From Spirochaeta sp. (GTDB lineage Bacteria; Spirochaetota; Spirochaetia; DSM-2461): 7,917 nt of DNA. Below, one piece after another: positions 1 to 6,269 of the stretch; position 1 is the first letter of the stretch; the number at the start of each line of letters is the position of its first letter. Location of the stretch: the NCBI GenBank assembly GCA_030635565.1, contig DAOVYP010000088.1, positions 1 through 7,917 of the forward strand. The letters run 5' to 3'. The notes below the pieces were generated by a model. It saw only the letters and a program-made list of their open reading frames with translations. It did not search any database and was not told the origin of the DNA. Made by a program: the position numbers and the translations under genes.

Positions 1-23
1 GAATGAACAAGTTCACTCCTCTC
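1..23 (-). promoter_or_regulatory. Possible ribosome binding site and TTG start of the next minus-strand gene
   Basis: On the minus strand, GAGAGGAG lies at 23-16 and is followed, five bases after its AGGAG core, by a TTG at 10-8. This sits 27 bases downstream of the stop codon of the DUF212 gene, a normal spacing for a following operon gene. Only three codons fit before the window ends, so no product can be named. The same bases also form an imperfect palindrome centred at 9/10 (TGAAC, AA, GTTCA), so a small hairpin is the alternative reading. No T-run is visible within the window to make it a terminator. Confidence 0.22.
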
Positions 24-37
24 ATTTCGTTTGGGAA

Positions 38-487
38 TCAGCTCAGGATGTACTGGGCCAGAAAACCCATCGCGATACCGAAGCCGGATCCGACGAACAC
101 CTGGGGATAGGTATGACCCAGCAATGTCTTGAGAGCCCTGGGGCGCTTCTCCTCTTCAAAGAGGTGGGAAAATTCCTCCAGCAGCTCATTCAGGATTTCA
201 GCATGACGGCCTGCGGCCCGACGGACACCGGTAGCGTCGTAGATGACGATGATGCCGAGTACCAGTGAGATGGCAAATGGGGCGCTCTCCACGCCGAAAG
301 TCAGACCGCTTGACGTACACAGGGCGGATACCGTTGCAGAATGTGACGAAGGCATGCCTCCGGTCTCCATCATGCGCTCAGGTGCCCAGCGGCGCTCGGT
401 CAACAGGATGAGGATTACCTTGGTAACCTGGGCCACTGCCATAGCCAGCATTGCTGAAAGAACAAGAGGGTTGTTGAACAGTTTCAA
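38..487 (-). CDS. Divergent PAP2 family (DUF212) integral membrane protein
   Basis: The 149-residue product matches the DUF212 or divergent PAP2 family (relatives of acid phosphatase and vanadium haloperoxidase), whose members are about 150 residues long and membrane-bound; their substrate is not established. Visible family marks from the N-terminus are the opening NNPLVLSAMLAMAVAQVTK (about 5-23, first membrane segment), GGMPSSHSATVSAL (43-56), a hydrophobic segment at about 70-83, YDATGVRRAAGRHAEILN (83-100), an acidic stretch at 102-113, and LGHTYPQVFVGSGFGIAMGF (123-142, last membrane segment). The start chosen is TTG at 487-485: GGAGGAG at 501-495 lies seven bases upstream, and this start gives the family's usual length. 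The frame stays open to an ATG at 634, but that would add 49 unrelated residues and run into the divergent gene at 537. The PSSHS motif resembles the PAP2 phosphatase signature, but activity is inferred. Confidence 0.9.
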   Translation of the reverse strand: MKLFNNPLVLSAMLAMAVAQVTKVILILLTERRWAPERMMETGGMPSSHSATVSALCTSSGLTFGVESAPFAISLVLGIIVIYDATGVRRAAGRHAEILNELLEEFSHLFEEEKRPRALKTLLGHTYPQVFVGSGFGIAMGFLAQYILS

Positions 488-536
488 AATCTGACTCCTC
501 CGGCGCTTGGCCCGGACAGGCCGGGGATTGTAGGCT
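488..536. promoter_or_regulatory. 49-base divergent intergenic region with inverted repeat and candidate minus-strand -10 box
   Basis: This short gap must serve two genes pointing away from each other. It holds the DUF212 ribosome binding site GGAGGAG (501-495, minus). An inverted repeat CCCGG-ACAGG-CCGGG lies at 511-525. On the minus strand TACAAT (532-527) resembles a sigma-70 -10 box and would start transcription about 30 bases before the DUF212 TTG, but no good -35 box lies 16-18 bases upstream of it. For the plus-strand gene I see only a partial ribosome binding site, GGGGA at 523-527, nine bases before its ATG. The promoters probably overlap the coding regions; this is inference from the spacing. 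Confidence 0.25.
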
Positions 537-1712
537 ATGAACGTGAGGATATCCGCAAAACGTCCGCTATCAGCCTTATTGGCCTTTCTCCTAGTAACCG
601 GATCACCGATTGCAGATGAATCGAATACCATCATATCCGAATGGAACGCAGCAATCCAGCTGATTTACACGAGTACATTCGACGATTGGCCCGGAGTCTC
701 GGGCATCGCGCCGGTTGATGTGTCGGCGGCGGCAGGCAGAGTCTGGCTGGTGTGGCCGGAATCCCTGATCAATCTGGACGGTAACGGCATGGCCGATGAG
801 CAGACTCTCCTGACCATGTTTGCTTCCCGAACGGCGCGTTGGGCCGGGGGAAAATGGACTCCGGAAAATGGTGTTGTCTGTTCCGACGGGTACTGGAGGG
901 GTTTTGTTGACCTCCCAAGGGCGCTCGTTCAGCTGGATCCGTTATCAGGTGAAGTATTGATGGCGGATTGGGAAGGGGATTTACCCGACTCGATTCATCC
1001 GGCTGCAGACGGAAACCTGCTGATTTTCACCGGTGGTGAGGCGCGTCTTGCAGGTTTTGAGTGCGGAGAATACGGCCGGGCAATGAATAAGCGGCTCAGT
1101 GCCGATATCCCTCCGGTTTCCATGCTTGCCGTTTCTTCAGAGCTGGTCCTGGCTGCCTGGAAAGATACCGAGAGTGACGGGATTCACATAGCGGACCTTT
1201 CCGGAGGGCATAATATTATCCCCCTCGAACCGGAAATCCTGCCGGCTCTGGCTCCATGGAGCATGGACTGGGCCGGAGGGATGCTGGTACTGGCCTACCC
1301 CGGACAACTCTATGCACTGGATCTTCTCAGTGAAGGGATACACCGGATTTTCAGACTGGAAGATGCACGGCTTCCGAACCGCTGGTACAGACTCCGAGGC
1401 GGAACCGACAGGCTGGTGATACAGTCTCCCGAGCCCGGTATCATCGCGATCGTCACACCGGGTGCGGCCGAAAGGGACATCAAACGTAACATCGGGAGCC
1501 ACGACTTTGCCGGAGTACTGAAAGAGTATGCATTGAGTGCAGGGGACAAGCTGGAAGACTTAAAGCTCTACAGGGAAGCCGAGGGTTACTACGGCTGGAT
1601 TCTGCCCTATATCCGGAACCAGCGGTCCCGTCATCCTCTTGAAGAACAGTGGCCGAACCTTGAATCGGCGATTACCGGACGCCGTTCAGTCTTGAGAGAC
1701 AGATTTAATTGA
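537..1712 (+). CDS. Hypothetical exported protein, possible beta-propeller with helical C-terminal tail
   Basis: I do not recognise this 391-residue protein. Residues 1-26 form a Sec-type signal peptide: a basic start (R4, K8, R9), a hydrophobic core (PLSALLAFLLVTG), and likely cleavage after SPIA and before DES. There is no lipobox cysteine. Residues about 65-310 are rich in short beta-strand-like stretches ending in turns with Gly, Asp or Asn, for example GRVWLVWPESLINLDG (67-82), VQLDPLSGEVLMAD (131-144), DGNLLIFTGGEARLAGF (158-174) and GGMLVLAYPGQLYALDLL (247-264). This looks like repeated blades of a propeller fold, which is inference. From about 312 to the end the sequence turns helical and charged. 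The ATG at 537 is preceded by GGGGA at spacing nine. It is probably periplasmic. The gene downstream, ddl, is 125 bases away and need not be cotranscribed. Confidence 0.8.
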   Translation: MNVRISAKRPLSALLAFLLVTGSPIADESNTIISEWNAAIQLIYTSTFDDWPGVSGIAPVDVSAAAGRVWLVWPESLINLDGNGMADEQTLLTMFASRTARWAGGKWTPENGVVCSDGYWRGFVDLPRALVQLDPLSGEVLMADWEGDLPDSIHPAADGNLLIFTGGEARLAGFECGEYGRAMNKRLSADIPPVSMLAVSSELVLAAWKDTESDGIHIADLSGGHNIIPLEPEILPALAPWSMDWAGGMLVLAYPGQLYALDLLSEGIHRIFRLEDARLPNRWYRLRGGTDRLVIQSPEPGIIAIVTPGAAERDIKRNIGSHDFAGVLKEYALSAGDKLEDLKLYREAEGYYGWILPYIRNQRSRHPLEEQWPNLESAITGRRSVLRDRFN

Positions 1713-1734
1713 AGCGAAAAGGATTAGGAAATAT

Positions 1735-1762
1735 CGTACCAAAATACCTTTACTACCGTACC
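1735..1762 (+). repeat. TACC-repeat cluster in the spacer upstream of ddl
   Basis: The 125-base spacer between the exported-protein gene and ddl (1713-1837) is richer in A and T than its flanks. It contains four copies of TACC starting at 1737, 1745, 1754 and 1759. The outer two are part of a six-base direct repeat, CGTACC, at 1735-1740 and 1757-1762, whose starts are 22 bases apart, about two turns of the helix. A GATATC palindrome follows at 1767-1772. This arrangement could be a regulator binding site for ddl, but short repeats arise by chance and I see no clear sigma-70 promoter next to it. There is no obvious terminator for the upstream gene in this spacer either. Confidence 0.25.
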
Positions 1763-1837
1763 TGATGATATCAATCCGCTTGCATTCTGCTGCTCTGTCG
1801 CTTGTCCGCTACCTCAGGGGCATGGCATTATACGTTC

Positions 1838-2914
1838 ATGGCCAATGTCGCGATTCTGTACGGCGGCCGTTCGGGAGAGCATGAAGTCTCCTGCACATCA
1901 GCCGCGGCGGTACTCAACAATCTCAGCCCTGTTCACGAAGTCGTACTCATCGGTATCGACCGGGAAGGTTTCTGGTATCTTCAGGACCTTCCCGTACCGG
2001 TTCCCGATATTCTGAAGGTATACGACGAATCAAGCCGACTAATTTCCGTCCTCCCCGCTGGAGGACTCACCTGTCCTGACGGGGAAAATCTGGATATTGA
2101 CGCCGTCTTACCCATCCTCCACGGCAGCTATGGAGAAGACGGTACGATACAGGGCCTGTTGGAAATTGCAAGGCTGCCGTACGCCGGTTCCGGAGTGCTG
2201 GGCAGCGCTGTAGCTATGGATAAGGACCTGACCAAGCGCATCTGGCTTCAGGCCGGACTGCCGGTGGTTCCCTGGCGGATATTAATATCCGGTACGGACT
2301 CCACCGACTCCCATGCCCTTTCGGAACGTCTATTCGGCGAACTCGGCACACCCCTGTTCGTCAAACCCGCCAATTCAGGCTCTTCTGTGGGGGTCAGCAG
2401 GGTTAAAGATGCCAGGGACTTGAAAGACGCTTTGAATACGGCCTGGCTGCACGACAGGAAAGTTCTGGTGGAAAAGGCGATTATCGGCCGGGAAATTGAA
2501 TGTTCGGTAATGGGTTATTCAGCACCGGAAGCCTATCCTCCGGGGGAAGTCATTCCAGCCGGTGGGCATAATTTTTACGATTACGATGCCAAGTACACCG
2601 ATCCCGACGGCGCCCTGCTGAAAGTGCCGGCTGATCTGCCGGAATCAACGGCCAGGGACATCCAGTCCATCGCTACCGAGGCATATCGGGCCGTTGAAGC
2701 CGGGGGATTGGCCAGGGTGGATTTCCTTCTGGAAAAAGATAGCGGGAATATCTATATCAACGAAATCAATACCATACCCGGCATGACGGCCATCAGCCTG
2801 TTTCCCCGCATGGCCGCCGCCGGCGGATTGGATTTCACCGCGATGCTCGAGAAGCTTATCGAGGGTGCATTGAATGAATTCGCTTATAAAGAAGGACTCT
2901 CCTACAAACGCTGA
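1838..2914 (+). CDS. ddl: D-alanine--D-alanine ligase
   Basis: This cytoplasmic ATP-grasp enzyme joins two D-alanines, the dipeptide that MurF adds to the peptidoglycan precursor. The 358-residue length is normal for the family. Family marks: GGRSGEHEVS (9-18) with E14 as the N-terminal substrate-binding glutamate; signature HGSYGEDG (95-102); MDKDLTKRIW (127-136); VKPANSGSSVGVS (175-187) with the ATP-grasp lysine and the serine loop; FYDYDAKYTD (246-255); R293 and D295; and NEINTIPGMT (308-317), where E309 and N311 bind Mg. Y253 in the AKYT loop is the tyrosine typical of D-Ala-D-Ala ligases rather than the VanA-type D-Ala-D-Lac enzymes. The ATG at 1838 is preferred over an upstream in-frame TTG at 1802 because family homology begins just after it, but neither has a good ribosome binding site. 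No mur, fts or van genes lie nearby. Confidence 0.97.
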   Translation: MANVAILYGGRSGEHEVSCTSAAAVLNNLSPVHEVVLIGIDREGFWYLQDLPVPVPDILKVYDESSRLISVLPAGGLTCPDGENLDIDAVLPILHGSYGEDGTIQGLLEIARLPYAGSGVLGSAVAMDKDLTKRIWLQAGLPVVPWRILISGTDSTDSHALSERLFGELGTPLFVKPANSGSSVGVSRVKDARDLKDALNTAWLHDRKVLVEKAIIGREIECSVMGYSAPEAYPPGEVIPAGGHNFYDYDAKYTDPDGALLKVPADLPESTARDIQSIATEAYRAVEAGGLARVDFLLEKDSGNIYINEINTIPGMTAISLFPRMAAAGGLDFTAMLEKLIEGALNEFAYKEGLSYKR

Positions 2915-2929
2915 CCGCATTCCCGAAAA

Positions 2930-4006
2930 TCAGAATTTCCAGGAATAAGCCAGGGCGAGGCGGTCCAGCTTGATGTATTTTTCACCGGTGGTTTCCCATC
3001 TCTGAAACCACCGGGCATAAGCGGTTTCCTCGGTGATATAAAGCCCGTTCCGGAACTGAAGCAGGATGGTGAGTCCGTGACCGTTATTCAGATCCACATT
3101 GACTGCGGGGCCGAAGCGCCAGTGATGGAAATCCGATCCCCATCCACCGGATTCAACTGTAGACATGTCCCGGACTTCCGAAGAAAGAGCGAATCGATGC
3201 TCTGCGACCAATCCGATGAAATTCATCTTCCATGGAGGCTGCCATCCCAGAACATAGTCACCCTTGTACTCCCAGCCGTTGAAGTTCCGGCCGCCGTCGG
3301 CCCGCCAGTACCAGGATTCACCGGCATCAGCTTTACTGTAATGCAGGTAACGTGCTTTCCCGGTAGCGGAAATTACGATGTGATTCCATTTACCCGGAAC
3401 AATAGCGGCGAAATCGAACTGAAAGGTACCCCCGATGAAATAAAGGCCGGCCCATCCACCCCGGGGGGTATCGGTGATGTCGTCCGACATATTGAGGGCC
3501 AGACCATCAGCTCCCATGAAGCTCAGGGGCCATCCAAGGCCCCCCGCTACACCGCCGATCACCTTGAAAAAGGCGATGGGTTGCCAGTGCACCTCGGTCT
3601 CCGCATGAAGAGTCACCGGGGCCAGGATGGGCTTCACGATGAAAGTGATATTGTTGTCTTTGGTAAGCTGACCTTTTCCGGCCAGGAAAGGTGTCCTGGC
3701 CCGGAATCGATAGAAAACCTCAAGCTCCACCGAGCCCCAGCCGCTTCCGAGGGTACGGGATCTTGGATCATCATTCAACCATTTATGTGGACCTGCCATC
3801 CAGGCAGCACTATCTTCAGGATTCTTCGGCACATAATTCGGCAGTTGGAACCAGCTGGATCCCGGGGCACCGCCTTTATTGTCGTCCAGGTAGTAGGCGA
3901 AGCTGGAACCGACGGTATGGTCGATTTCCCAGGCCGACAGCCCGGCCGCCGCGAAAGCGAGGAACAGTACGATAGCGAAGGAAAATTGTTTTTTGCTCAG
4001 AGGCAT
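2930..4006 (-). CDS. Putative outer-membrane beta-barrel protein (unrecognised family)
   Basis: The 358-residue product begins with a clear signal peptide: basic K5-K6, hydrophobic core FAIVLFLAFAAAGL, and likely cleavage after LSA (residue 25) before WEID. The mature part is very rich in Trp, Tyr, Phe and Gly, has no long hydrophobic helix, and shows many alternating polar/apolar stretches such as SVELEVFYRFRA, GLTILLQFRNGLYI and KLDRLALAYSWKF. It ends in Phe, as outer-membrane barrels recognised by the BAM complex usually do. I infer an outer-membrane protein, perhaps a porin-like barrel, but recognise no family and propose no substrate. The start is ATG 4006-4004, with AAGGAG at 4019-4014 seven bases upstream. 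The frame is open to 4096, but that would overlap lplA and bury the signal peptide. It lies 58 bases downstream of lplA on the same strand, so cotranscription is possible, and it converges on ddl with a 15-base gap that shows no good terminator. Confidence 0.8.
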   Translation of the reverse strand: MPLSKKQFSFAIVLFLAFAAAGLSAWEIDHTVGSSFAYYLDDNKGGAPGSSWFQLPNYVPKNPEDSAAWMAGPHKWLNDDPRSRTLGSGWGSVELEVFYRFRARTPFLAGKGQLTKDNNITFIVKPILAPVTLHAETEVHWQPIAFFKVIGGVAGGLGWPLSFMGADGLALNMSDDITDTPRGGWAGLYFIGGTFQFDFAAIVPGKWNHIVISATGKARYLHYSKADAGESWYWRADGGRNFNGWEYKGDYVLGWQPPWKMNFIGLVAEHRFALSSEVRDMSTVESGGWGSDFHHWRFGPAVNVDLNNGHGLTILLQFRNGLYITEETAYARWFQRWETTGEKYIKLDRLALAYSWKF

Positions 4007-4064
4007 GGCAGATCTCCTTGGTGTAGACCTATCGTACATCGGGGCTATCGGGAGAGCAAGAAAA

Positions 4065-5057
4065 TCATCCGGGATCCGATCCGTCTCCATCAACAATGGC
4101 CGCCAGCTTATTCAACCATTCCGGGACATTCACTCCGGCGGCCGACAGGATATTCGGGCCGTGATAGGGACAGCCAATCAAAAAGTCGGCATCAACAGAA
4201 TCATGAGCTTCGCCGCCATCGGAAAATTGCACATGGAAAATCCGCCCTTCATGAATCTCGAGCTCAAGCCCGGCGAACCGCTCCCGGAACTTCGGGGTCC
4301 TGCCCCAGATCCAGTCGTCCGAGACCAACCGCCGATGGGCCTCCCTGAATACCGGTACATCCTCGTAATCCGAAGGATTAATCGGGATTGGTCCTCCGGC
4401 GGCACCCCACTCTGAAGCGAGGGCGCCGGCAGCCGTCGAAACTGTCATTCCGGGGGATGCATCGCACAGATTCGCTACAGAAGAGGGTTTTGACACCACG
4501 CCGCGAACATCCATGTCCCGCGGCGGTCCGAGAAGAAGCCCCCTCAGACCTTTCAAATCGGCATTCACCAGCAATGTGGCATGGTGCATGGAGCGGCCTG
4601 AGGTCTGCCGGAAGGCGCTGCCGCTCACCTTGAATACCTTGCCGTCATCTCCGACGGGGTTGCGGATGAACAGATCGAATCGTTCATTCATCCCGACCTC
4701 GGCGTCGATGCGCGCCATGGCCCTGATAACACGGCTGAGATTCCCTTCCTTGTCAGGATGAGTTGTACCTGAGAAAACGGAGAAATTCAGGTTCCCCGGG
4801 CCGTGTACCACCGTCCCGCCGCCAGATATCCTGCGCCTTACGGCAATGCCGTTTCGCCGGGCCAGACCGGTCCGGCATTCCTTCCAGGGATTCTGAAAGC
4901 GCCCGATAACTACAGCAGGATTATTTTCGTAGAGAAACAGGATGCTGTCGCCGTCATGCAACGAGGATAGCAGATACTCCTCCAGGGCCAGGTTCATCGC
5001 CGAATCACGACTGGATGATAGATATACGGCTCCCTGAATATCGAGTTCCGGCATCAT
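4065..5057 (-). CDS. lplA: Lipoate-protein ligase A
   Basis: The enzyme activates free lipoate with ATP to lipoyl-AMP and transfers it to the lysine of lipoyl domains (2-oxoacid dehydrogenases, glycine cleavage H protein), which is a salvage route. The 330-residue protein has both parts of full-length LplA. The catalytic domain shows MNLALEEYLL (21-30), IGRFQNPWKEC (51-61, close to the E. coli form), the signature RRISGGGTVVHGPGNLNFS (75-93), the lysine of FKVSGSAFR (K143) and the VANL loop (194-197). The small C-terminal accessory domain begins near WIWGRTPKF (249-257). The ATG at 5057 is preferred: GGAG at 5069-5066 lies eight bases upstream and the length fits the family. An in-frame TTG at 5135 has no proper ribosome binding site and would add 26 basic, non-homologous residues. 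No lipA or lipB is in the window. The barrel gene may be cotranscribed downstream. Confidence 0.95.
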   Translation of the reverse strand: MMPELDIQGAVYLSSSRDSAMNLALEEYLLSSLHDGDSILFLYENNPAVVIGRFQNPWKECRTGLARRNGIAVRRRISGGGTVVHGPGNLNFSVFSGTTHPDKEGNLSRVIRAMARIDAEVGMNERFDLFIRNPVGDDGKVFKVSGSAFRQTSGRSMHHATLLVNADLKGLRGLLLGPPRDMDVRGVVSKPSSVANLCDASPGMTVSTAAGALASEWGAAGGPIPINPSDYEDVPVFREAHRRLVSDDWIWGRTPKFRERFAGLELEIHEGRIFHVQFSDGGEAHDSVDADFLIGCPYHGPNILSAAGVNVPEWLNKLAAIVDGDGSDPG

Positions 5058-5089
5058 TACAATTACTCCACTGCTTTCATCATACCCGG

Positions 5090-5122
5090 AAAGAGGAAGA
5101 ATCCGCCTCTTTTTTAATTTTT
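5090..5122 (+). terminator. Terminator-shaped hairpin with T-rich tail in the lplA/regulator divergent region
   Basis: Read on the plus strand, AAAGAGG (5090-5096) pairs perfectly with CCTCTTT (5106-5112) around a nine-base loop. The stem is followed by TTTAATTTTT (5113-5122); two G-T pairs could lengthen it. This has the shape of a weak intrinsic terminator. No plus-strand gene ends here: upstream lies lplA on the opposite strand, so it would stop an RNA antisense to lplA. On the minus strand the same bases form a hairpin in the likely lplA leader, ending about 33 bases before its ATG and lacking a T-run there. Which strand matters cannot be told from sequence. Confidence 0.4.
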
Positions 5123-5178
5123 GTGCCTCCCTCAATTCCTGTATATTCCAACTGTTTCACAAGATTTCTCATTCCTTC

Positions 5179-5208
5179 GTGACAAAGAAACGATGTAACA
5201 TTAGTATT
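5179..5208 (+). promoter_or_regulatory. Candidate sigma-70 promoter of the response regulator gene
   Basis: GTGACA (5179-5184) differs from the -35 consensus at one base and is followed after 18 bases by TAGTAT (5203-5208), which matches four of six bases of the -10 consensus. Transcription would begin near 5215 and give a short leader of about 20 bases containing the AGGA ribosome binding site (5222-5225), ten bases before the ATG at 5236. The surrounding AT-rich stretch (5140-5220) supports a promoter zone. The boxes are weak and this is a candidate only. Confidence 0.28.
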
Positions 5209-5235
5209 TTCTAAAAGGAACAGGAATACCGGTTC

Positions 5236-6156
5236 ATGAAAGACGACGTGAGAACATTGCTGAAAGACAAGGGAAATCAGGAGTGTCCGCCCTTCGAAAG
5301 ATCATTGAAGGTGCTGATTGTTGATGATGAACCCACGGTCCACGACATTACAGCTCTTGTTCTGAAGAACTTCCGTTACCGTGGCTACAAGCTCGAACTC
5401 ATGAGTGCATACTCCGCTACGGAAGCCCGGGAAAAATTGGCATCTCACGGTCCATTCGCTCTCATTCTCCTCGATGTCATCATGGAAACCGATGATGCCG
5501 GCCTGATCCTTGCACGATATATTCGTGAAGAGCTCAAGGATTCAATGGTGAGAATTATCCTCCGTACCGGGCAGCCGGGCATGGTTCCTCAACGTCAGGT
5601 GATGCGGGATTATGAGATTGACGACTACAAGGAGAAGGCGGAACTGACAAGTGAGCGGTTCGACACTGCCGTAGCGGCTTCAATCAGGACTTATCTGGGT
5701 TTCAGAAAGCTTGAACAGACAAGTCAGGGACTTCTTCGGATACTTGAAGCCATCAGAAATGTCGAGACCGGCGATATGAGAGAGAATCTCGCCAACCATA
5801 TTCTGGATCAGTTCGAATTCGTTATGAACAGAGGGGACAGTTCAGGAATGGGTTCGATTCTCGTGGTCAGGGAAGATAATGGGGAGCGTATCGTGTCAGG
5901 CCGCGGCATCCACGCGGGACTGCAGGACTGCGATCTTGAAAAACTGAATGATCCGGAAATATCAGAATTGATTCGTGATACCCTGAATTCCGGAAGCATG
6001 CAGCATGATGATCACCACATCATGATTACCCTTCTTCACATCAACGGCCTCCAATACCTGGCATATTTCGAGGACGTCAGGGAATTCACCGATATGGAAC
6101 GTTATCTCATCAAGCTCTATGCCTCCCATATCAACGTGTCAACGGGGAGCCGGTAA
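5236..6156 (+). CDS. Stand-alone response regulator, REC domain plus DUF3369
   Basis: This is a 306-residue cytoplasmic signalling protein. Residues about 24-135 form a phosphoreceiver (REC) domain: acidic pair D30-D31 in VLIVDDEPT, phospho-acceptor D80 in ALILLDVIM, switch threonine T111 in RTGQPG, and conserved lysine K134 in DDYKEKAELT. The run from RTGQPG to DDYKEKAELT is the typical ending of REC domains that precede DUF3369. Residues about 140-300 form the DUF3369 domain. In this family DUF3369 is usually followed by an output domain, often HD-GYP (a cyclic-di-GMP phosphodiesterase). Here the protein stops after DUF3369, and no HD-GYP or GGDEF motif is present. The usual APE after RTGQPG is replaced (MVPQ). 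It may act by protein contact or as a phosphate sink, which is inference. No histidine kinase gene is nearby, so the partner is unknown. AGGA lies ten bases before the ATG. The GNAT gene follows after 113 bases. Confidence 0.93.
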   Translation: MKDDVRTLLKDKGNQECPPFERSLKVLIVDDEPTVHDITALVLKNFRYRGYKLELMSAYSATEAREKLASHGPFALILLDVIMETDDAGLILARYIREELKDSMVRIILRTGQPGMVPQRQVMRDYEIDDYKEKAELTSERFDTAVAASIRTYLGFRKLEQTSQGLLRILEAIRNVETGDMRENLANHILDQFEFVMNRGDSSGMGSILVVREDNGERIVSGRGIHAGLQDCDLEKLNDPEISELIRDTLNSGSMQHDDHHIMITLLHINGLQYLAYFEDVREFTDMERYLIKLYASHINVSTGSR

Positions 6157-6269
6157 ATACTCCGGACAGGAATTTTCCCCCGGGTGATGTTGGCAAAACC
6201 CGCTCTTGAGAAACCTGTATACATGTCCAGCGGAAAAATAACCAGTTGAAATATGGTACTCTTCTGCTG

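Noticed and set aside
1137..1549. Minus-strand open frames inside the exported-protein gene
   Set aside because: They lie wholly antisense to a gene with a signal peptide, have no ribosome binding sites and show no protein pattern.
1802..1837. Upstream TTG start for ddl adding 12 residues
   Set aside because: The added residues do not resemble Ddl N-termini, which begin a few residues before GGRSGEHEVS, and there is no ribosome binding site before the TTG.
1838..2914. VanA-type D-Ala-D-Lac ligase and a vancomycin resistance locus
   Set aside because: The active-site loop carries the tyrosine of ordinary Ddl (AKYT), and no vanH, vanX or vanS/R genes are present.
2915..2940. Shared terminator between ddl and the convergent barrel gene
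   Set aside because: The only symmetry is an imperfect 15-base palindrome (GAAAATCAGAATTTC) with a mismatch, weak AT pairs and no T-run.
3077..4348. 423-codon plus-strand open frame across the barrel gene and lplA
   Set aside because: It lies antisense to two genes with clear ribosome binding sites and recognisable proteins. Its translation is rich in Pro, Arg, Ser and Gly with no domain pattern, as expected of a shadow frame.
6157..6269. Terminator or regulatory RNA between the response regulator and the GNAT gene
   Set aside because: Inverted repeats such as CGGGT with ACCCG are only five bases long with a 12-base loop and have no T-run after them.
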